Source of the DNA: Phellopilus nigrolimitatus
Taxonomy: Eukaryota > Basidiomycota > Agaricomycetes > Hymenochaetales > Hymenochaetaceae
Length of the DNA: 64,000 nt
Direction of reading: 5' to 3'
Assembly (NCBI GenBank): GCA_021029095.1
Contig: JAJOHG010000001.1
Coordinates: 1,240,001-1,304,000 of the forward strand
Shown: piece after piece, positions 1 to 12,178 of the stretch
How positions within the stretch are numbered: position 1 is the stretch's first letter
Layout: every line of letters starts with the position of its first letter
Translations under genes and position numbers: made by a program
The notes under the pieces: model-generated
The model's input: the letters and a program-made list of their open reading frames with translations, nothing else
Database searches by the model: none
What the model was told of the DNA's origin: nothing

Positions 1-1227
1 ATAAGGAAGTGGAGCATTCAAGCGGGAGTGGCGAAGAAAGACAGCTAGACGTAGACGAGCCACGGGTAGCTCGATGGGAGCCCGAAGATGAACTCGATAC
101 CACATCTGAGCCCGACACCGACGATGATAAAGAAGAGGGTTCATCGAGGACCAAGCTGGTACGCACGGTCTCCAAGTTTGTTCGTACTCACTTGTTCAAA
201 CTAAAACAGAATGTAATGAAAGGCGATCTTTCTTCTCTACCGTTTGGCAGCATATTGAAGGCTCGCCAAGTACTCGACCAGACTCACACCGAAGGTCAAC
301 TAGACGAGTCTAATTCGAATGACGAAGATTATGCGTCCGACAAGTCTGGAAGAAAAGAGGACACTACTTCGGAGAAGCCGCGAGAACGTGAACAGTATTC
401 GCATGCCACCAAAAAGGTGGAGAAACGAGCACACAAGCATGCGTGAGTAACTACAACTCCATTCTTGTTTATCAACTTCTTATACTTTTGTACCAGTCCA
501 CTAGAAATGAGCTCTAAGAGAGCTGTTACGCGGAGAAGGCAAGTGGTAGAGGTGAAGAAAGTGGTTCGTAACAATTTGTAATCAAATCGACTTGTTTCTG
601 AATCTTTACCTTGCAGAACTATCGAGACCCACGATTTTCCACGTTGACCGGCGAGGTCTCTTCTGCCGCTTTCCAAAACCGGTATTCTTTCCTTGTGGAT
701 ATGCATAAAGCAGAGCTCAGCACGTTAAGGGAGAACCTCAAGCGGGCCAAAAACATACTTCGATCTTCTCCAAGGGATCAGCGAGAAGTACGGGAAGAGG
801 AGGTGCAGAGACTGGAGCACGCAATGAAAAGAGCTGAAAGCTCAGTGAATCGAGATAAGAGGGAGGGTGTGGAACGCGAGGCGTTAGAAAGGATACAAAA
901 GGAAGAGAAACAACGAAGGAAAGAAGGGAAAAGCGAGTGGCATATGAAAGACTGTAAGATTGGTCACAAACTCATTCAATTCTTGATCTGCTCTGACTTT
1001 TTTTTAAATCTACAGCTGCCAAAAGAGAGCTGCTTCTGCGTGCTCGCCACGATGCATTGGCGGAGACCGGCGGACGATTTGCAGTGCGGAAAGCGATTGA
1101 AAAAAGACAGAAGAAGATCAGTCAGAAAGAGAAGAAACGCATTCCTTCATTCGTTTCTCGGTCTGCTCCTGAAAGGGAGGCAGGCTATGGGAACGGAAGC
1201 AGTAATAAACGGCGGAGGGTTAGTTGA
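1..1227 (+). CDS. RRP36: rRNA biogenesis protein RRP36 (5' end outside window)
   Basis: Nucleolar factor of the RRP36 family, known to act in early 35S pre-rRNA cleavage and 18S/40S maturation. The coding frame is already open at the left edge, so the start codon is missing. Exons read as 3-442, 497-563, 617-953 and 1016-1227; each junction keeps the frame. The N-terminal part is acidic and low in complexity. The family core begins at the second exon with APLEMSSKRAVTRRRQVVEV, then RDPRFSTLTG, then a long charged helix (KRAKNILRSS...QREVREEEVQRLEHAMKR), and ends in the basic tail KRELLLRARHDAL...EKKRIPSFVSRSAPERE and SNKRRRVS. About 350 residues are visible. The PRFS and ERE-type tail motifs make the family call secure; the missing 5' end is only a window edge effect. 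Confidence 0.9.
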
Positions 1228-1432
1228 AGTTGTACGAAATCTAGTGTACATGTCTATTTTGTGGTCACTGGTAGTGACGGTGACATAAAGCCTGTGCTTA
1301 TGGCTGCGAGGTTGCGTGGCTTCTCTATGTAGTCCCGCTTCTACGTTCTACATATGGCTTCGAATCTCGAAAATTTCGCAGGCCACTCTCCTGCTCCAGG
1401 TTACCTTCCTTGCCTTCTTCTCCTTTGATAGT

Positions 1433-4122
1433 ATGGCAGATGTTCTGGCAGACTCGACTTCCGAATCAAGCCGCCACGAAGAGGGGCGTGATGCTGGCCA
1501 CCGGTCCACAAGCTCAGCACCGTTTACAGTGGAACCGCCAGTAGCTCATGCAGATATGACCATTCTCTCGCATCTACCTGTGTCCAGGCAACAAGGCTTT
1601 AATGTGGACGGGGCACCACTTGAGGATGAGCCCAGCGACTCTGACATTTATCGAGGGGAACCGCGTTCTTCAATTCCAAGGATTAGGATTCAAGACGTCG
1701 GTGAAGAGAGTGTAGCGTCTAGCTCGTCTTCTTCGACCTCGTCGAGCTCCTTGAATGTGGGCAGGCGTCTTGGAGCTCTGGCCACTTCCGTTGAAGCGGC
1801 AATCACTCGCTGGGCGCGAATTCATTCCAGTTCGTCCAGTAAATCCAGCTCGTCTTCCTCTTCATCGGCTTCTACGACTACTCGAACTCATGTGGCTCGT
1901 CGCCGGAGAAGCCGCCGCCACTCCAGCTCCGCGTCTGTGTATAACATGGTGCACGAACGCGCTATCTTGGCGCGTAAAAGAGCTCGGGAGGAATTCAGGG
2001 CCATACCACGCGAGTTTACACTACTTCTTCCGTCTGAATTTGTCGCGGGGCGGACACACCCGTCACATTTCCCGAAACGAGAATCTCAATCTGCAGAGGC
2101 GCGCGTGCAAGCTAATGAACGGCGGATTATCAGAACGACATCGATGCCATTAATTGTCGCTCAGCTGGACTCGGCGTTGAAGAAGTCAGCAAAATGGAGG
2201 AGAACGAGGGAAAAAACGGCTGACATCCCATTGGCAAGTGTAATCAACAAAGGAAAAGGCAGAAAGCCGAAGGCTTCCGGCGATGCTCTAAACATTTCGC
2301 AGGCGTTGGCGGCCTCGACTTCTTCAAAATGTACAGATGTGCATACAGCAGAGAAGGGGTGGTGGTTGGACATTGCTAGCCCAACCTGGGATGATTTGCG
2401 CTCAATTGGAAAAGTATGTTCTATTTTTGTCTGGTTCGCTTCATGGTTAGTTGTGAATGTACATCTCTCAGCTCCTTCATCTTCATCCTCTCACCTTGGA
2501 AGACATATTACACCAGGACCCGCGTGAAAAACTCGAGTTATTTCCAGGTCTAGGGTACTATTTCGTTGTCTTCCGTGCTCTGGAAGGAGAGCAGTCAAGG
2601 CAACGCTTCCGTCAGTTCAAGACTCAAGAGACTGAAAATTCAGCAAGCTCCACAACTGGATCAGGAGATGAAGGTGCCACCGGTGCGGTGAATGTTTATC
2701 TTGTCGTTTTTAGGGAAGGCATTTGTTCTGTGAGTATCTCGACCCTTTTTTTCTTTTTAGCAGGATTAGCTGGGTTTACGGACTTTTCTACTTCTGTATT
2801 TCGAAACATGGTCGTTTCTACTTCCAGTTCCATTTCGAGGATATCTCGGAACACACCGACAAACTGCGGAACAAGGTCTTACACCTCGAAGACACTTTTC
2901 TCATGACGTCTGGTTTGTGCTCCCGCCCTGCTTAAATCTATACACTAAAATGACTGTATATTAGATTGGATTGCCCATGGCCTATTAGACTCCATTGTTG
3001 ACTCTGTGAGTTTCCGTTGAATCTCGACATGTTACTCGCTGCTATTCTTAATGTATAACACCGTTTAGTTCTTTCCCATCCTTGCCGCTATAGAGAAAGA
3101 AGTGAAGGAGGTGGATGATCTTGTTTTGAGAAATCCCACGACCCCTGAGACCAAGGAGTCGATGAAGATGGAAGAGGCGGCTGTCGAGCAAACTGACGCA
3201 AGCTTTTCAAATCATGATTCTTTCGAGAAGGAGAAGGCTGTCTTGACCGGGTGCTATTTTGCTGACGAGGAAAACGAAAAGCGTGATGAAGCAGGAAAGG
3301 AGGGAACGACCCGCCTGTCCTTGCCCGTTGGGATCAAGATTTACAGGTCTCCTTTTATTTTATTTTGTCGTTTGGAAATTGCAGTTCGGAGCTTTCTGTG
3401 GAAACGAATGATGGAGAGGAAGTTCAGACAAATAGTCGAAAAGGATCAATTCATGTCCTCCACGTCGAAAACACTTCTCCGAATGGCCGCGACGAGGAGA
3501 ATCGTAACTTCGCTGGGACGTCTTCTTGGCACGAAGGGCGATGTGGTTGCCCAAATTCGCAAGAGATTATTGACAACTTCTGTCGAAGCAAGCAGCGCGC
3601 GTCTTGGCATGGGTGTATTGGATGCAGGCGAAGTTGCAATTTACATGGGTGACATACAAGGTCGGTAGTCTTGCGCTCTCGATTCATTTGACGTCTCCGA
3701 CTTATTCTCTTCTGTTTTAGACCACATAGTGACGCTGCAGCAGTCCCTTACGCATTACGAGCGGATGCTAAGCCACTCGCACCCCGCATACCTGTCTCAA
3801 CTTCGCATCTCGCAGTCTGTAGCTAGAAGCGGCACGGATACCGCACTCCTTTTGCTTACCGTCGTCTCTGTGAGCGTTTTATCCATTCAGGTTGTGCTAG
3901 GTATTTGTTTTCGCGAGTCTACTGATTCGATTGTACTGACATTTCCTGAAAGGATTGTTTTCGGTTAATTTGGGGAGAATACCATCGAATGCGAAGCCGG
4001 GCGGCCCTTATAATGTCTTCTACGTTATATTGAGTATTGCCGTGCTCATTGGTTTTGGAATTGTTACTCTCGTTCGTTACTGGCAAATGAAGGCGAGAAA
4101 GAAATTCTCTCGTCAGATTTGA
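1433..4122 (+). CDS. CorA-type magnesium transporter, Mnr2/Alr-like
   Basis: Probable Mg2+ channel of the fungal Mnr2/Alr branch of the CorA family, in the vacuolar or plasma membrane. Seven exons (1433-2413, 2472-2729, 2828-2912, 2965-3005, 3069-3660, 3721-3900, 3953-4122) sum to 768 residues in one frame. The first 300 residues are a Ser/Arg-rich cytosolic region. The CorA domain starts at WWLDIASPTWDDL and continues with HPLTLEDILHQDPREKLELF and YYFVVFRALEG. The helix SLTHYERMLSHSHPAYLSQLRI precedes two C-terminal membrane segments (TALLLLTVVSVSVLSIQVVLG and VFYVILSIAVLIGFGIVTLV). ATG 1433 is the first in-frame ATG. At the end of the first membrane helix the expected Gly-Met-Asn signature reads Ser-Val-Asn (GLFSVNL), so selectivity could differ. 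Family sure, ion and membrane inferred. Confidence 0.88.
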
Positions 4123-4326
4123 TTCTTTGGGGTTTTCATCGCCATTTCGTCACTTGTTTGTTTACTCTTAAATTATTATATATGTTTGTTTCTGGGCCCA
4201 GAATGTGCAAGAACAACTTGTTTATGCGGTATAGCTGAGCAAGCAGGGAGGAAAAAATAACAACGGGAACGCCAGCATATTTTAACATGCCCACACAACA
4301 GCTCATAGGGCATCTATGTCCGATGT

Positions 4327-7300
4327 TCATACATAACGCGGTCCCATCTCTTGTTCCGGCTGACTGCGTTTCATCGACTCGACTACATCATTAAACCGAT
4401 TTAATTCAAATAGCACTGCCAGATAATGAATGCGCTTACGGATGACTCGGTATGCGTCCTCCTTGTCCTTGAGACTTCGTTCAGCTTCGTCAACAGCCTC
4501 TGCCGCTTTGAGAACATCGGCGTCAGAGACGGTAAAACGGGCTCCTTTCCGCTTGCGCAGGTCTTGAAGTCTTCTCTCTTGATGAATTAATGCAAGGTTA
4601 ATCGCGGACCGCAGTGAATAAAGACGCAATACTCACTTGCACTATCAACCTTGTCCTCTGCCTCACGTACTTCCTCGAGTGCTTTCCGGTCCTTAGGAAT
4701 CTCGATCCTTACGCTCTTATTCGAGCGCTGACTGCACGCACTGCTTGAGCGCTTCAAGATACCCCGTGAAGGAGAACGCGACGCAGGACGCGATACAGGA
4801 CGAGATTGCCCACCATGTACATCTGAGGCATACCCAGAGCCGTAGCCATCGCGTGTCCTGTACGGACGCCTATAGAAGTTGCCGTCTCTGCCATCTTGTT
4901 CTCCCTCGTCCTCGTTATCAGACGAAGTCAATTCGGAAAGGTCAGAATCGGAAGCATAATGCCCTCCACCTTCCTCTGAAGAGGTTTGGAAGGGAACAAG
5001 CCTTCGGCGGACACGCTCAGTCTTACTTTTACTGAGCTCCGCTTCCATGATTAACGAAACGTCTGGAATGACAGGCTCTGAAACGCTCGACTCTCCGGAC
5101 GTGTATCGGCTATTCCGCTTGCTTTGGAAAGGACTGGTTGCAGCCGATTCGGGCATGACATTATCAACATGTCGAGGAGAATTGTTTTGGCCGAAGTGTA
5201 GTGCGTGTCAAATGCTCATTGTGTCTGAGTTCCGGACGATGCGTAATTTCATCCGTAACAAATTGCGCAGTAAGAGGAGATCCCTTCGGGGATCTTCCTC
5301 CTAGATGATGAGAATCTGGCTCTGTCAAGGCGAATGATTTTGGCTCAACAGCTTGTGCGCCCGAATTAGCGTCACCCAGCACCTGGCGTGAAGCAGAACG
5401 CCTGTGTTGAAGCTTTGGTGACACATTTCCGATCTGCTGGGCAACCGGATTTGCTCTGGTTGCACTGCCGCTACTATCATTTGACCCTCGGCGCAAGCGA
5501 AATTGCAGTGCCGGCTCTGGAAGTAAATGGCTCGAAGATCCCGCGTTCATTGCATTGTCTGGATGCCTCGATGCGGCGGCCGGTGGTACGGGAGACATCC
5601 TTTGCGAAGGCAGAGCCCTGTTGGCGTTATCTTGCCCATGGTGAGCGCCCTCTGTCACGTAGTGATTACTGGAGGAGCCATGCGAATGAGAGGAGTTCGA
5701 GGGCGATTCGGAACTTAAAGGAGAGCCAACGCTTTTGAAACTCTGCTTTAGAGCACGAGATATTCGTCGCAAAGTCGACGGACTGTTGTCCCCGTCGTGG
5801 TGGGCTCCTTGGTTGTCATATGGACAGTATATGCTGGGTGGTACGTTGACGTATTCGTTGATGTGGTGAGCATCAGACGAACGGTACATGTAATCTTTTG
5901 GCCGAGGAACACTTCTGTCTGTGTCATCGCAGTCGACAGTGGCACGCCTCCGGTGCTCTTTGTCGGCAGCAGGAGGGGCATGCACGGCGCCAGAAGGTGG
6001 TATGTTTGTCGAGTAGGAGACGGTGAACGACTTGTGCGCTTGGTTACGCGTCGGACTATCCTGTCCATGTCCGACATGTAAATGGCTTCGGGGGATGTGA
6101 AAGGCACTGGCGCTCCCGCGGGATGGATGATGTGGGGTGGATGAAGATTTACTAGTATTGGAGGAAGGCTGAATTCGAATTAGAGGGTGATGCCAGGTAA
6201 GTCGCTTGAAATTGACTTTTCAGAAGTGATGGATCTGCTTGGGCATTTGCTGGCGCATACGAAGCATCCGCAAAGTGATGGGATTGGATGCCTCTATTGC
6301 TCAGAGGCTCGGAGGCTCCCTGGCTCGACTCATTTCGAACCACGTGAGTGGGTGAATATGGTTCGGGAAACGAGCTGTAGTGCTCAGAAGCGAAGGTTCT
6401 GCGAGAACGCGGGCTGGAAGGTTCCTGGTGTCCGGTTTGAGAAGCAAGGGAGCGATTTGGGTCAAAATAAGGGTTATGAGGTGTTTCTAGAGGAGATGCG
6501 GATTGGCTATTAGTATAAAGAGGCCTATACGTGAGCGACTGATCCGGCGAGGGTTTTTGAGGTGAATTGCGAGGGGTACGCTCGTAGGTATGAGGAGAGG
6601 CGAAGAGAGGAGAGGCGATATGAGAGTGTTGAATAGGTGTATATGGTTCAGCCGTGGAAGATTTCGAAGGTGAAAACTGTTCGGGACTTGAATGAGTGGA
6701 CGAAGATACCGATAGGTGGGGGAGCCTCTTTCTGCTGCCATTCAATGAGTTCCCTACGTCATGCGTAGGCAGGGCAGCTACCCTTGCAGATTTGGTAGTG
6801 TGGTATGTTCGCGGGCTAGGGTTTGGATTTTGATCAGGTAAACGACTGCTGCTTTGTTTTTTGACGAATGACGAATGATTCTTCTGGGTACTGGGTACAG
6901 CACGGCCATTTGAAGACATCCTATGAGCTTTTCTAGGCGACACAGCGACTTCCAGCGGAGTGGCATAGCTGCTTTGTCGACCTAGATAAATATATGCTCA
7001 ACTACGTCGAGCTCAAGTAGCGCGAGAAGCACACCTTTCGACAACTCTGATACACCGGCAGATATACCACGTTTCTCTCTCTCCTCCCACCACTGCTCCA
7101 GCCTCTTCAATCTGAAGTCCGGGGGCGCTATTATCGATGTAGCCTGTGGATCGGATTCAAGGCTTCGCTGCGCGAGCTTCCGACATTTCTTAACCATAGC
7201 CTCTTTGAGAAGATGGATGTACTGTGCATCTCGCAGAGACTCTGCGTCGTGTTGAGCCAACACATGGGCTTCGATTTTGAGTAAGTTGGCGTAAATCGCG

Positions 7301-7542
7301 GCTGGACGAGGAGGAATCAAGACCTATGAATTGCGAGTGAGTACCGTCGGACATGATGGAATGAATGATGAGCAGAGACATACCCGAAGCTCATCAAGAG
7401 AATCTGCACATTGGAGATATCGCCATCCTCCCTTTGTTTGTTTGGAACGTCCATGTGGCTCCAGTCGACCACAGACACTTGCGGCAGGGGCAGATACGTT
7501 GAAATTATTGGAGGAATTTCTGCTTGTACCGTGAGCGTACAT
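4327..7542 (-). CDS. serine-rich protein of unknown function, probably one gene, frame broken near 5175
   Basis: I do not recognise the family. The likely start is ATG 7542. Exons 7542-7384, 7323-7035 and 6981 onward join cleanly. A charged helical module follows the start (PRPAAIYANLLKIEAHVLAQ, KKCRKLAQRSLESD, FRLKRLEQWWEEREKRG). A very long Ser/Pro/His-rich low-complexity stretch comes next, down to about 5165. The C-terminal part (5156-4637 and 4577-4327) has SDSDLSELTSSDNEDE, SRPVSRPASRSPSRGIL and a terminal coiled coil (VLKAAEAVDEAERSLKDKEDAYRVIRKRIHYL). Two joins are unclear. One near 6130-6190 needs either an intron or a one-base shift. At 5165-5175 the frame stops 5 bases before the next open frame, and removing one A from the AAAA run joins them. 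It could be two genes, but 5-base spacing argues against that. Confidence 0.5.
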
Positions 7543-8157
7543 CTGGCATGATCATGGGAATGGACAAGCTACAGGCGGCGGTAGGCTATATGGTGATAGA
7601 GGTCATAGACTCGTGTTGTTTGACGCGTTTACACGCTGTTCAGCGGCAAAAGTGAGGCAGGGCAAATGGACAGTATCGGGCAATACACGTGTTGGGAGAC
7701 GCCTTGAGGCAAGGATGCATCACCACTCATCCTCAGCTACATATTCACTCTTCATCACAACAATATTTAGCACTCGAAGCACTGAATTATGAACTGCTTC
7801 CTTCGGTTTCAAAATACATACTTTTTCGCCAAGGCTAGGACACCACTGTAACCCCCGACGTCCACACCGTCACCTGTCCTCTCCCTTCCGAAAACTGCGG
7901 ACTCTTCCGTCAGACAACAGCCCTTGAGCGAGAATAGTAACGAGCAAGAATAGTAATGAAAAAAGGTCAAGCCAGTTCATTTAGCCTGTCTAAAGAGCAT
8001 TCATTACTCTAGACCAGCGGGATACAGTAAATATCGGCAGAGTGGCTGTTAGTTACCGAATGCGTAGACACGTGTTTCGTGCTCCCGCTTACCGGTTAAC
8101 CACACTGCACATCTTGCTGCAAACCGTCAAGCTGCTTGTACGCTTGTACGCTATTAT
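7543..8157. other. intergenic, divergent promoter region
   Basis: This lies between the start of the minus-strand unknown gene and the PEX16 start. I see no convincing open frame, RNA gene or repeat beyond the short duplication of gcaagaatagtaa/gagaatagtaacga near 7928-7955. Confidence 0.5.
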
Positions 8158-9586
8158 ATGTCATCTCCTCTCGTGCACTACGAAAATTTCCTGCTCAGCA
8201 ATGCGAGCACGATTTCAACACTAGAATCGTCGCTCAGGTCCTTGACCTGGTTTCTCCCGGGCCGTTTTAAGGATGCGGAATTGGCATCAGAGGCTTGTAC
8301 GTGCTCGAAGTCCTACGCAGTTCCCAGTTCCCTCGTCCTGAGGTCTTCATAGTGTCCGCTTTTCTCAATGTAATGAGCCTGTACCACGACACGCTTTTGT
8401 CGCGTATTGTTCGTTCGGATGCGAAATTCAAGCCTTTGCTTCCGCCGTCTCCTCATTCACGTTTCACGCGCGCCTGGTCAGACAAGAATGTGCGATACAA
8501 GTGGGCGGCTCGCACGCTCGAGATGATTCGCTTCGTGGAGCTTGTCATTGAGATGGGTCTTAGGAGGAAGACGTCAAATCGGACTAGATGGAGAGGAATA
8601 GTTCTGCTCGAGATGATCAAGTGCGTATACTGTCTGCAACTGCATTGGAGGAGTCAACGAGCATATCTACAGAGCAGTGCTTCGTTTGGTAATACTGAAG
8701 ATTACACGTCGACCGATGCTTTCTCCGCCCCTTCCAGAGCGCGACTTCGATACGTCCCATATCCCGTCGCAATCTGCAGCTTCATCACCCACTCTTGCGC
8801 CGTCTTCGCAGCCCAGTTCACCCCTGATGACACCAGACCACTTGAAAAACAATCATATTTCTTTGGATATTAACAATTCACTTCTTAATACGCCAGCTGC
8901 TCTGAGCTCCGAAGCTCCTATAGAAGAATACTTACTTCCGAAGGCACTTTCCACCACGTCTGTCAAGAGTTCATCAGCTCTGATGCGAGAACTCGGTTCT
9001 CCAACGGATTGGCTTGCGGAAATCATCTATATCTTGCGGCCTCTAGTATATGGTATGATTCTACCTATCCCCCGAACGATCGATGCTAACGCCATTTTGT
9101 AGTCGGGATCATCAGCAAAAACCCGAAGTCGACGAATCCTTTGATTGTGTCTTTGTCCCTTGAGTTATTCTCTCGTTACTTGCGACGTGTCGCGCCTCCT
9201 TCCGCAACTCTAGAACGTGGCGAGTATGCGCGACGAGACCGTGACTTCTTGTGGTACCTATTACGCGGTTCCATATGGCAGACATATACAAAGTAAGGAG
9301 GATAAGTTTCGTTTATTAGAGTGGCATCGCTGAATTATTTCCTTTTCAAATAGGCCAAAACTTGAATCGTTTGCGAACAAAACGGCACGTACACCTGTTT
9401 TGGGTCTAATGAGCGCCTTTATCAAGGACTGGATACCTTTGATTGAGGAGTATTACTACTGTTAGTCGATTTTTATTAAATTATTATATTTATTTGACTA
9501 ATGTAGCGTACAGATACTGCGACATAGCCGATTTCGCCGTTCGTCCCAGGCGTCTTGCTAAATTATTGTGTTTGCCTGAAAGGTGA
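8158..9586 (+). CDS. PEX16: peroxisomal membrane biogenesis protein PEX16
   Basis: Peroxin 16, an integral membrane protein that recruits Pex3 and supports import of peroxisomal membrane proteins. Six exons (8158-8296, 8353-8620, 8673-9052, 9103-9292, 9354-9460, 9507-9586) give 387 residues with no frame break. The start ATG leads directly into the family N-terminus YENFLLSNASTISTLESSLR and SLTWFLPGRFKDAELASEAL, followed by FLNVMSLYHDTLL. The middle has a Ser/Pro-rich linker (SSPTLAPSSQPSSPLMTP). The conserved C-terminal half includes SPTDWLAEIIYILRPLVYV, SLSLELFSRYLRR and the terminus RPRRLAKLLCLPER. Length and motif order match the family. ICE2 follows on the same strand 355 bp downstream, with no functional link evident. 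Confidence 0.95.
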
Positions 9587-9941
9587 TGGTTTGGATATAT
9601 TGCGTGAGCAGATGTTGGTCACCAAAATATCATACTACTTTTATACCTTTTTTTTGTACGATTATGTTGCCCTTCTGTCTTCTTTAATTGGCCTCTTATC
9701 ACGGTGAGATTTTATGTAAATCTTGTAAGTACACGACCGATTACATAAGTAAGTAAGACGGCGCTCCTCATTCCGAGTTGAAACAGGCTGAAGCCGCTGC
9801 AGGGCTGATTTATGACCTCTACGGCTCTTGCGCTCGTTGGAATTTGAGCTTCATACGCTGAAGCTTTCGCGTTTATACCCTCTGGATACCCTCTCTTACT
9901 TCACTCTTACGCGACGAAAGGCCTAAGCTTACGCGAAAGTC
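9587..9941. other. intergenic, PEX16 terminator side and ICE2 promoter
   Basis: No open frame or RNA gene is supported here. The sequence is AT-rich, with poly-T runs near 9640-9652 that fit a PEX16 3' end. A short imperfect direct repeat (gaagctttcgc / aagcttacgcg) lies at 9860-9935, just before the ICE2 start. Confidence 0.4.
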
Positions 9942-11321
9942 ATGGCTCCGTGGATCATATGGCGTACGGTTTCGAGTGCTGCAAAGTGAGTTCTTATGCG
10001 AAGTTTCACGAAGATTTTCTGTAATTGATAACATCCAAAATGCAGGCTGTCGACTGTTTTGCAGATACTCTTATTCCTACCTTTGACATTGGCGACTCTA
10101 TCTACTCAGGCCTTCCTGCTGCTGTCTTTACTTCTGTTCATTCATTCGGTCATCCATGGCACGATGCTTTTGTTGTGGGGTTCTTCATCGCTCTCCGTCC
10201 TACAGGTTCCAATGCACCCGTTCCTTCTCCTCCTTTGTTTCAATATCTTCTCGCAAAGTGTTCCTCCAGTCTTGGTAGCTGCAGCGACTTGGTGGGGTAA
10301 GATCCTCAGTTGGAGCAGTCCATGGTTCATAGCCATGGAGGGGTTGAGCAGCCTACTTGTGGCGCAAAAGCTTGGGAGAGTCGGCAGGGAACTCGCAGGT
10401 GAGGGTGAGGGGTACCAATTCAGTTTACTCGTGGCTTCTGCGGTGGCCTATGTTGGATCAGCATGGCGTATAGGCGTAGTAAGTGATTCGCGTGTTTCGT
10501 CCCGAGGAATTCTCACAATAGTCTTGTTCCTTCTAGTCCTATCCATCTGTGGCTACTTCTCCACTTTCATCAACACTATTGGGAGCGGCATTGACTGCCT
10601 TTGTCTTCCTGACTCTGATTGGGTTCAGCTTACGCCGCACGAACGTTATCGAATCGTCTGCGTTAGCCCTATTCTTGGCATATAACATATGGCTGTGTGG
10701 CTTTGATGATTCTTCATATTCAGGCCATGTTTCTTCATAGTGCGTCCGCCTTTTGAGGGTTTGAGAAGATGACACTGACAACTACCATCCTGCAGTGCTC
10801 CACTGCTATCCAACATCCTTCCTCATATCCAAACATTAATAAACTTCGTCACGAATACTCTTCCGAAGCCCGTTTTGTTCGCGCTTGCCTACCGTTTGAC
10901 GGTTCTTCACCTTGCGTCATATGTCCTTCCTACGATAGGGGCCGATAGCTGGGAAAAGGAATTTGGCGTGGATGATGGCTGGAGCGAACGACCTGTACGT
11001 GATGCCGTGCTGCTTCTTTCTAAATGCGTAGATTACTGAACTACTCTCCAGACGACAAGACTCACGTACTTTCTACTCACGTACAGGCAGTCAATCTTGG
11101 TGACAGTGTACTCTCATCTTTTATGTAGGCCTTTGAATTTTCCTTCATCAATCATTGTTCACGTTCTGTTATTCTTCTTTTCCTTAGTCCTGGACCAATC
11201 ATCTCAAGTTTGGTGGCGTTGGATGAATATCTTCCTGACTTTGGTTATATGGTCGATTGAGCTCGTCGTCAGCAGTGATAACGATTCAGATCCGATCGGG
11301 AAAGAGTGGAAAGTCGATTAA
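9942..11321 (+). CDS. ICE2: ICE2-like endoplasmic reticulum membrane protein
   Basis: Polytopic membrane protein of the fungal ICE2 family, known in yeast for cortical ER inheritance, ER-plasma membrane tethering and lipid-droplet to membrane lipid flux. Six exons (9942-9985, 10046-10478, 10537-10739, 10796-10994, 11052-11124, 11188-11321) sum to 361 residues in frame. At least eight hydrophobic segments are visible, starting with LSTVLQILLFLPLTLATLST and FLLLSLLLFIHSVIHG. The family-like central segment MEGLSSLLVAQKLGRVGREL is followed by FSLLVASAVAYVGSAWRIGV. The C-terminus has WWRWMNIFLTLVIWSIELVVS and a short cytosolic tail ending EWKVD. No signal peptide is separate from the first helix. 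The family assignment rests on overall hydropathy and the central block, so it is good but not absolute. Confidence 0.78.
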
Positions 11322-12178
11322 TCTCTACTGTGACTTCTACTCCACTACAATCCATTGCACCTTACACGACGGACTCTATCCTCACGCAAGCAGCACTGTA
11401 TCAACTACATGGAACACGTTTTTTCCTCTTCTTCAGCCCCGTATCATGTGCCTTATCGATTTAACCCCAAGCCAAATCGGACTACGCAGAGTACAGTTCG
11501 TAGCTTTCGCTTTCGATCATGCCTACGACTAAGGACTTCTAGTCACGATCAGCAACTTGCGACCAGCATTGTTAATTTGTTGTACGGTAAGTGATATTCC
11601 GCCCTAGCAAAAGGCTCTCAGAGTTAATGTAGTTGCCTCTGATTTGCTATCTTATTTCCGTTAAGATGTAGCATTATGTAGCATTCCGAGATCTCCTACG
11701 GAGTGGATGCTGCCGTTTGATAACCCGGACAGTAAACCAACCGCATCCCAAGTCAATTTCTGGATGGTGACACGATCATCGAGATATAACAGAATAGCAT
11801 CATCGAGAACGTGTCATATCGTCATATACGTGGTGAAGTGCCCAAAAGATGAGGAGCTCAGAGGCAGTCACCAGAAGAACAAGTCTTATAAGAAAATGAC
11901 ACAGCTCAGATCTACGCCTGCGGACCAGAACTTTGGAGTAAAAATTAGTGTTCCTTCTCGAAAGAGTCAAACACTCCTTGAGGGAAACCGATCATGCATG
12001 TGCATGTAGGTCATTTGTTTCCAAGTTCTGGCCATAAGATTGGCTTCGAGAAACAACTCCGCTCTGCTATCCAGAGAGCCCTAATGCTGCTGAGCTCGGA
12101 TTTCGGCTGCGATTCGGAAGATAAATATTTATCATGGGTCAAGGCTATCGGTGACAAACAAAAATAATATCATGCCGT
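11322..12178. other. convergent intergenic stretch without a gene
   Basis: This is 857 bases between the ends of ICE2 and the phosphatase gene. Short open frames exist on both strands, but none shows family motifs or plausible splice chains. There is a local duplication of atgtagcatt near 11667-11685. No tRNA A/B box pair could be found. Confidence 0.4.

Noticed and set aside
1316..1432. Non-ATG extension of the CorA-like protein
   Set aside because: The frame opens with GTG; the first ATG at 1433 is preferred.
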